Below are positions 58,874 through 64,000 of a DNA stretch of 64,000 bases, in pieces. A program made the translations under genes and the position numbers. The stretch is from Sandaracinus sp. (GTDB lineage Bacteria; Myxococcota_A; Polyangia; Polyangiales; Houyiibacteriaceae): contig PABA01000151.1 in NCBI GenBank assembly GCA_002699025.1, positions 1 through 64,000 on the forward strand, read 5' to 3'. The notes under the pieces are model-generated. The model did no database searches and was not told the DNA's origin. It worked only from the letters and a program-made list of their open reading frames with translations. Within the stretch, counting starts at the first letter, position 1. The number at the start of each line of letters is the position of its first letter.

Positions 58874-60988
58874 TTATGGCGCGCACTGCATTTCGAAAGG
58901 GTCCGTGAAGGTGTCGAGGGGGGTGTCGTGGGAGATCGTCACGTCGGCGATGGGCTCGATGACGACGGGGATCTCGGTGCTGATCGCGCCCCAGAGCTCG
59001 AAGTGCACGCAGGGGGTCGCGCCCATGCGCTGGCCCCAGGCGCGCTGGTACCAGGCCTCCGCGCGCTGCTCGGTGCCGTAGTAGGCGGGGACCCATCCGA
59101 CCTCCGGGATGAGGGGCTCGACCTCGGGGAGGCCGGCGAGCTGGGGCTCGATGACGACGGGGACGCGCAGCGGGCCCTCGCCCACGGGGGGCGGGTGCAC
59201 GCCGACGAAGCGCTCCCTCCACACGGTCTCGCCCGGGCCCATGGGCCGGAACCAGAGCGCGGCCCAGGTGGTCGACGCGCCGGCGGCGCTCCGGGAGACC
59301 TCGAGCTCGAAGAGCGAGGAGCGGCCCTGCGTGTCCTTCACGAGCCAGCGCGCGTAGGAGGCGCCGCGCGTGGCCTTCGCCCGCTCGGCCATCTCGATCG
59401 CCAGCTCGAGCGCCTGCTCGGCGACGAAGTCGGGCACCCCGGCCTGCGCGGCCAGCTCGGCGGCGACGTAGTCGAGGCCCTGGTCCATGAGCTGGTCGAA
59501 GTCGGGTAGGGAGGGCGGCATGCCCATGGAGGTGAGCGCGATCTCCATGCCGAGCTCGAGGGCCGCGCGGCAGACGTCCTCGCAGCCGGTCAGGTCGGCG
59601 ATGGCGTTCGCCACCAGGTTCACGGCGGCGCTCTTGATCTGCTCGTAGAGGGCGGCGGCCCGATCGACGGCCCACTCGACGGCGTCGACGATCTCGCCGA
59701 CGAGATCGCTGAAGCCCTCCGCGACGTCCTCGTACCAGGGGTCGTCGTTCCGCGGCGGCGCGAAGCAGAAGCGGTCGCCTTCGCGGGCGGTGCCGTTCGC
59801 CGGGTAGAGGCCGGAGAGGACGAGGATCTTCCCGTAGGGGTCGTCGAGCCCCTCGAAGAGCGCCCCGCCCGGGAGCGGGTGGTCGGTGATCACGCGGTGG
59901 CAGCGGTAGTCCTTCGAGATGATCTGCGGGACGGGGTACTCGCCGGGGCGGTAGGTGCCGACGACGTGGTAGGGCGGCACGTCGGGGATCTCGACGGCGG
60001 GGACGTCGACGCGCGGGCGCAGCACGAGGCGCACCCAGGAGGAGGCGCCGACCGCGCGGAGGTCGCAGAGCGGGCCGGCGCTCCCGACGGGGACGACGCG
60101 GGCGTAGACGGGGGCGCCGCGGAGGAGGCTCCGGTAGCGCTGGACCTCGGCCTCGCTCGCGCCCTCCTCGGGCGGGGAGAAGTAGGCGGAGACGTCGAGC
60201 TCGACCTCGCGGCCGCCGGGCGGCGTCTCGAAGCGCTGCACCGGGGGCGCGCCCTCGGGCGGGTCGCAGAAGTCGCCCTCCTCCAGGGCGTCGACCTCGA
60301 AGCGCTCGAAGCTGAGCTGGACGTCGTAGGCGAGGACGCCCTCGAGGTCGCTCTCCATGCGGAAGCGGAGCGGCTCCTCGGGGTCCTCGACGTAGGCGGC
60401 GCTGACCCAGCGCGGGTCGGCCTCCGTGCCGGCGTTCACCTGGAGGCGCGTGCGGAGCGCGAGGGCGTCGAGGGCGACGGCCTCGTCCCCGGCCACGACC
60501 AGGCCGCCGCTCGGACCGCGCCAGACCAGATCCCCGCAGGCCTCGTCGTCGACCTCGACGCCGACGCGGTAGAGGTTCCAGGGGACCTCGTCGGCGCGGA
60601 AGCGGAGGACGCCCGCCTCCTCGGTGGCCTCGACGCGCGCGTCGATGGCGTCGTCCGCGTCCGTGTCGTCCGAGGGGGTCGGGGCGGCTTCGGTGACCGG
60701 GCGCGCCGCGACGTCCGGGGTGACGAGGGCGGTCGGACCGAGGCGCACGGTGACGGAGGTCGGGGAGGGATCGCAGCCGACGAAGCGGAGCGTGCCGGCG
60801 ACGTCGGCAGGGGGCGGAGGGGGCGGCGGTCCGGCGTCCTCGGTGGCCCCGTCGGGGGGCGCGGCGTCGCCCGTCCCGGCGTCGGGCGCGCCGGTGTCGG
60901 GGCCGGCGTCGTCGGGGCTGGAGGAGCCGCCGCCGCAGGCGGCGAGGGCGGTGGCGAGGAAGAGGAGGGAGAAGGCGTGGCGGGTCAT
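58874..60988 (-). CDS. Large lipoprotein of unknown function
   Basis: A 704-residue lipoprotein (lipobox Leu-Ala-Ala-Cys, Cys18) with an Asp-Ala-Gly/Pro linker (about 25-62, seven consecutive prolines). Residues 63-370 are strand-rich (Thr-Leu-Arg-Phe-Val-Gly-Cys, Tyr-Asp-Val-Gln-Leu-Ser-Phe-Glu-Arg-Phe). About 380-450 has an Arg-Cys-His-Arg segment. About 455-560 is amphipathic helical (Glu-Gly-Phe-Ser-Asp-Leu-Val-Gly-Glu-Ile-Val-Asp-Ala-Val). The C-terminus is strand-rich again. Several cysteine pairs suggest an exported location. The family is not recognised. The ATG at 60988 is the one directly before the signal. Confidence 0.75.
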   Translation of the reverse strand: MTRHAFSLLFLATALAACGGGSSSPDDAGPDTGAPDAGTGDAAPPDGATEDAGPPPPPPPADVAGTLRFVGCDPSPTSVTVRLGPTALVTPDVAARPVTEAAPTPSDDTDADDAIDARVEATEEAGVLRFRADEVPWNLYRVGVEVDDEACGDLVWRGPSGGLVVAGDEAVALDALALRTRLQVNAGTEADPRWVSAAYVEDPEEPLRFRMESDLEGVLAYDVQLSFERFEVDALEEGDFCDPPEGAPPVQRFETPPGGREVELDVSAYFSPPEEGASEAEVQRYRSLLRGAPVYARVVPVGSAGPLCDLRAVGASSWVRLVLRPRVDVPAVEIPDVPPYHVVGTYRPGEYPVPQIISKDYRCHRVITDHPLPGGALFEGLDDPYGKILVLSGLYPANGTAREGDRFCFAPPRNDDPWYEDVAEGFSDLVGEIVDAVEWAVDRAAALYEQIKSAAVNLVANAIADLTGCEDVCRAALELGMEIALTSMGMPPSLPDFDQLMDQGLDYVAAELAAQAGVPDFVAEQALELAIEMAERAKATRGASYARWLVKDTQGRSSLFELEVSRSAAGASTTWAALWFRPMGPGETVWRERFVGVHPPPVGEGPLRVPVVIEPQLAGLPEVEPLIPEVGWVPAYYGTEQRAEAWYQRAWGQRMGATPCVHFELWGAISTEIPVVIEPIADVTISHDTPLDTFTDPFEMQCAP

Positions 60989-61367
60989 GGTCCTCGGGGG
61001 AGCGCGCCGAGCGGCTCCGAGACGACGCGCGAAGCAACCCACGTGCCCGCTGGTGTCGTGCGGCGCTGGCGTGGGGGCGCTGCGCAGCGCTTGCACCGGG
61101 GTCTGTCCGGAGCGCAGAGGAGGCGCGGAAGAGGTGCGCAAGAGCTGCGGAAGAGGTGCGCCGGGCGCGCGCTCGGGACGGCGGCGAGGCCGAGCTCCCC
61201 GCCCTCGCCTTCCTCCACGCATGGGTGATCCGGGAGCGTGAGCGGGGCCGGCGATCGGGGGCGGGCGCGTCGGCGACCTCCGCGCGAGCCGTGAGCTCGA
61301 GGCGTGCATCGCGCATCGCGCGCCGCGCTCGCTCCCGGCGCCGGCGCTCGTGGAGTAGCCTCCGCCC
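60989..61367. other. Divergent intergenic region
   Basis: About 380 bp between the divergent lipoprotein and hydrolase genes. It includes a GCGGAAGAGGTGCGC repeat pair (about 61123-61166) and a short TGCGCAGCGC-type hairpin near 61081. Promoters for both genes should be here, but no clear boxes are visible. Confidence 0.4.
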
Positions 61368-62156
61368 ATGCCGACCGGGTTCGAGCGCCGCTCCTCCACG
61401 CACCTCGGCGTCCGCCGCGACGTCTACGTCCGCGGCGAGGGCCCCGGGGTGCTCGTCATGCACGAGGTGCCGGGCATCACGCCGACGGTCGCCGAGGCCG
61501 GGCGCCGCATCGCCGATGCGGGCTTCACGGTCTGGATGCCGGACCTCTTCGGCGAGGTCGACCGTCCCTTCTCGCTCCCCTACTCCTTCGCGCAGCTCGG
61601 GCGCGCCTGCGTCGCGAAGGAGTTCCACTGCCTGGCGCGCGATCACGCGAGCCCGATCACCGAGTGGCTGCGCGCGCTCGGCCGCGAGCTCCAGGAGAGC
61701 CGGGGGCAGGAGGGCGCGGCCATCGGCGCCGTGGGCATGTGCCTCACGGGGGGCTTCGCCCTCGCGCTCATGGTCGACCCCTGGGTGCGCGCGCCGGTGC
61801 TCTCGCAACCCTCGCTCCCCTTCCCGGTCTCGCCCGCACACGCCCGGGCGCTCCACGTCTCGCCGGAGGACCTCGTCACCATCCGGCGGCGCGCGACGGA
61901 GGAGGGCGTGCCCGTCCTCGGCATGCGCTTCAGCCACGACGCCATGTGCCCCCGCGCGCGCTTCGAGCGCCTCCGCGCCGAGCTCGGGGACGGCTTCGAG
62001 GCGATCGAGATCGACTCGGGCCCGGGCAACCCGCACGGCCTGCCGCCCATCGCGCACAGCGTCATCTCGCACGACTTCCGCGACGTGGAGGGGCACCCGA
62101 CGCGCGCCGCCTTCGATCGCATGATCGCCTTCTTTCGCGAGCAGCTCGGCCGCTGA
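61368..62156 (+). CDS. Dienelactone hydrolase family protein
   Basis: A 262-residue alpha/beta hydrolase of the dienelactone hydrolase type. Landmarks: Val-Leu-Val-Met-His-Glu-Val-Pro-Gly (oxyanion/Glu region), Val-Trp-Met-Pro-Asp-Leu-Phe-Gly, and the nucleophile motif Gly-Met-Cys-Leu-Thr-Gly-Gly with Cys in place of Ser, as in true DLHs. An Asp in Phe-Ser-His-Asp and a His near Asn-Pro-His-Gly complete a likely triad. It would hydrolyse lactone or ester bonds; the physiological substrate is not evident. No signal peptide, so cytoplasmic. Single gene. Confidence 0.9.
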   Translation: MPTGFERRSSTHLGVRRDVYVRGEGPGVLVMHEVPGITPTVAEAGRRIADAGFTVWMPDLFGEVDRPFSLPYSFAQLGRACVAKEFHCLARDHASPITEWLRALGRELQESRGQEGAAIGAVGMCLTGGFALALMVDPWVRAPVLSQPSLPFPVSPAHARALHVSPEDLVTIRRRATEEGVPVLGMRFSHDAMCPRARFERLRAELGDGFEAIEIDSGPGNPHGLPPIAHSVISHDFRDVEGHPTRAAFDRMIAFFREQLGR

Positions 62157-62283
62157 GAGCGGCGCCTGCGCGTCGGCGTCCGCGCGATGTGGGCGAATCG
62201 ACCATGCGACGCGGTTCTCGGGGGCCTCGCGGAGTCACGGCGAGTGCTCGTCGCGAGGGGGGCCGTCGCGCTCGCGGCCGTGC

Positions 62284-63129
62284 TCAGCCGGTCGCGGCAG
62301 GGATCTGCCGGTAGCGGGCCAGAACGAGTTGATGCGTCGCGTACGCGAGCAAACCCGCAGAGATCCCGATGAGCAGGAGGACCCCGTGGCTCTGTGAAGC
62401 GATCTCACTCAGCGCCCCAGCGACCGACTTGGCCGCTCCGGGATCCTGCGTCGCCGCGGACTCGAGTACGAAGCCGCCGATCACCGCCAGGACGACGCCT
62501 CGGGCCATCAAGCCGACGCGCCCGAAAGCGGTCGCCGCCTTCTCCCCCGGTCGGCTCATCCGACCCGTCTCGAGGGCATCCTCGAACTTCGTCGTCCACC
62601 CCACGTACACCTGAAAGCCGGCATAGCCGAGTATGCACACGCCTGATGCACCGATGAGCATCGGGCCGATGGTGTCCACCGCCATCAGCTCGGCCAACCA
62701 GGTCTTCCGCGAACTGCCCCCTCCGCTCGCCCCGAGGATCAGCTGTACCGCGGTGACGCCCAGCATGGCGTGGACCGCACCGCTGGCGGCGTACCCGGTC
62801 CGCTGCATCAGGCCGGTCGCGTCCGTTCCCTTCCGCTCGGGGTCGAGCGCCGCCTGGATGAAACGCCACAGCGCGTACCCGAACAAGCCGATGGCGGTGA
62901 GCATCAAGAGCGCCTTGCCAAAGGGCTGACTGCCGATCTCCCGTACGGCGTCGCGGCTACCGCCGACGTGCCCGCCGCGACCGATGGCCGCCTGCAGGGC
63001 GAGACCCCCGATCAGCGCGTACACCACACCCTTGGTGGCGTAGCCCGCCCGGGCGAGGCCCTCGACCCATGCGCTCGCCATGCCCTCGGCCCGAGGCGCG
63101 GCTTGCTTCGACTGCTCGCTGTTTCGCAT
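62284..63129 (-). CDS. DUF1206 membrane protein
   Basis: A 281-residue inner-membrane protein made of three similar two-helix units, each starting with an Ala-Arg-x-Gly-Tyr-Ala-(Thr/Ala)-(Lys/Ser)-Gly or Gly-Leu-Met-Ala-Arg-Gly pattern (near residues 25, 110 and 200), which is the DUF1206 triplicated arrangement with six helices. Function unknown; members are often near general-stress genes. It shares strand with the hemerythrin 190 bp upstream. Codon use is slightly less GC-extreme than that of its neighbours. Confidence 0.88.
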   Translation of the reverse strand: MRNSEQSKQAAPRAEGMASAWVEGLARAGYATKGVVYALIGGLALQAAIGRGGHVGGSRDAVREIGSQPFGKALLMLTAIGLFGYALWRFIQAALDPERKGTDATGLMQRTGYAASGAVHAMLGVTAVQLILGASGGGSSRKTWLAELMAVDTIGPMLIGASGVCILGYAGFQVYVGWTTKFEDALETGRMSRPGEKAATAFGRVGLMARGVVLAVIGGFVLESAATQDPGAAKSVAGALSEIASQSHGVLLLIGISAGLLAYATHQLVLARYRQIPAATG

Positions 63130-63315
63130 GGCTCATCGAAGGAGCACGAAGGGTGCCGAGGCTCGCGCCGGTGGGTTCGGGCTCCGGGTGTGGCGAAGAG
63201 CCCGAACCTCCGAGCGGTTCGTGGCAGCTTGACGCAGGCTGCGAGAGCTACGCGCGGCGCACCGCCCCTCGAAGGTCCAACGAGCCCGTGGGCCAGGACC
63301 TCTCGCCCCCGCCTC

Positions 63316-63765
63316 TCAGGCGACCCGGCGCGTCTCTTCGCCCTTCGCGCGTTCGAACTCGTCCGCCAGTTCGCGCTTCCGTTCCTCCGTGAGGACGCGG
63401 CCGGCAAGGGGGAAGACCTCCCTCTCTTCCTCGTCCATGTGGTGCCGGAGGTCGTCGGCGAGCACCTCGAATCGCGTGAGCCACCCGGAGTCGCCGTAGT
63501 CCTTCTCGAGGAGCTCCTCGATCATGTCCTCGGTGTCTCGGTGTTCCTTCACCGAGTGTCCCGCCTGGCTGCGGCTCTCGGGCGCCGCGAGGAGCTCGGC
63601 GTAGAACGTACGCTCCTCCGCGCGAGCGTGAGCGCGGACCTCGTCGGCCAGCTTCGCGAAGAGCTCGCGACGACCGGCGGAGTCGCCGTGGGTCCTCGCG
63701 ATGATGTCGAGGAGTGTGCGGTGCTTGTCGTGTTCGGACTGGATGCGGTCGAAGATGTCGGTCAT
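63316..63765 (-). CDS. Hemerythrin HHE-domain protein
   Basis: A 149-residue four-helix HHE protein. Iron-ligand candidates: His in Ser-Glu-His-Asp-Lys-His, His/Glu in His-Ala-Arg-Ala-Glu-Glu, His in Lys-Glu-His-Arg-Asp-Thr-Glu, and His/Glu in His-His-Met-Asp-Glu-Glu-Glu-Arg-Glu-Val-Phe-Pro. These bind a non-haem di-iron centre and take part in oxygen, NO or oxidative-stress sensing or repair. The start at 63765 begins Met-Thr-Asp-Ile-Phe-Asp-Arg-Ile; a longer ORF adds 31 unlikely residues. No gene is visible from 63766 to the window end. Confidence 0.88.
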   Translation of the reverse strand: MTDIFDRIQSEHDKHRTLLDIIARTHGDSAGRRELFAKLADEVRAHARAEERTFYAELLAAPESRSQAGHSVKEHRDTEDMIEELLEKDYGDSGWLTRFEVLADDLRHHMDEEEREVFPLAGRVLTEERKRELADEFERAKGEETRRVA

Positions 63766-64000
63766 GGTCCTCGCGGCTGCAGGAGCCATGCCGACCATGG
63801 CTACGAGCTCGCCGGCGCCTCTCGCCGCTCTCTGCCCGGGGCTGGGGCGAATCGTCACGGCACGGGGGGCCGAGCCGGCGCTCCGGGGAGATCAGGCGCC
63901 CCTTGCAGGAGAGCGCTGCAGCGCGCCGAGGGCGCCACGTCTCGGCGTGAGGGCTCGAGACTCAGTCCCGGTCGCAACTTCAGAGAAGCTCGTCGAGGAT

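Overview
The window reads as chromosomal DNA of a large-genome, very high-GC predatory-type myxobacterium (Myxococcota; Polyangia, Sandaracinus-like is my best guess). The reasons are pervasive G/C at third codon positions, three Hanks-type Ser/Thr kinases, an FHA-domain sigma-54 activator, many lipoproteins with Asp-Ala-Gly/Pro-rich linkers, MopE-type Asp/Cys repeats, RCC1 and RHS surface proteins, and abundant GC-rich minisatellites. No rRNA, tRNA, IS element or CRISPR array was seen.

Layout. 1-6 kb: small lipoproteins, an FHA sigma-54 activator, a cysteine-less glutaredoxin-like protein, a DUF547 protein and an endonuclease/exonuclease/phosphatase. 6.5-15.4 kb: a leucine-rich-repeat protein, succinate-semialdehyde dehydrogenase, a DUF2158-like protein, a nine-unit 35-bp palindromic repeat, a CBS protein coupled to a kinase-TolB-TPR protein, an ECF sigma factor and a zinc-ribbon/ankyrin protein. 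15.5-17.6 kb: a flavin monooxygenase-TetR operon behind two matching operator-like palindromes. 18.2-22.0 kb: a giant PknK-like kinase/AAA/TPR regulator flanked by REP-like repeats. 22.4-26.7 kb: an AcoR-type activator divergent from acetaldehyde dehydrogenase and a DUF779 protein, with a sigma-54 promoter and paired upstream palindromes between them. 27-28 kb: a lipase-like lipoprotein.

28.3-34.6 kb holds the most interesting system: a complete retron. On the minus strand it has an ARM/HEAT-repeat protein, a winged-helix/SWIM zinc-finger protein translationally coupled to it, a non-coding msr-msd RNA gene whose ends are a perfect 20-bp inverted repeat, and a retron-type reverse transcriptase (YADD, VTG). 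This gene set matches what I recall as type XIII retrons. A further HEAT-like gene sits upstream.

35.8-47 kb: membrane and surface proteins, a fused transporter/HEAT/cyclic-nucleotide-binding protein, a tandem 162-bp repeat, a tetraheme lipoprotein cytochrome and a kinase-RDD membrane protein with three N-terminal copies of a possible phospho-Thr motif. 46.3-57.8 kb: a lipoprotein coupled to a 2423-residue RHS protein with a low-GC C-terminal toxin-like tip. Low-GC orphan genes (candidate immunity genes) and a decayed copy of one of them follow it, then an RCC1 lipoprotein. 57.9-64 kb: a membrane protein, a large lipoprotein, a dienelactone hydrolase, a DUF1206 membrane protein and a hemerythrin.

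Regulation and signalling (kinases, sigma-54 activators, ECF sigma, TetR), alcohol/aldehyde metabolism, cell-surface polymorphic proteins and anti-phage defence are the main themes.
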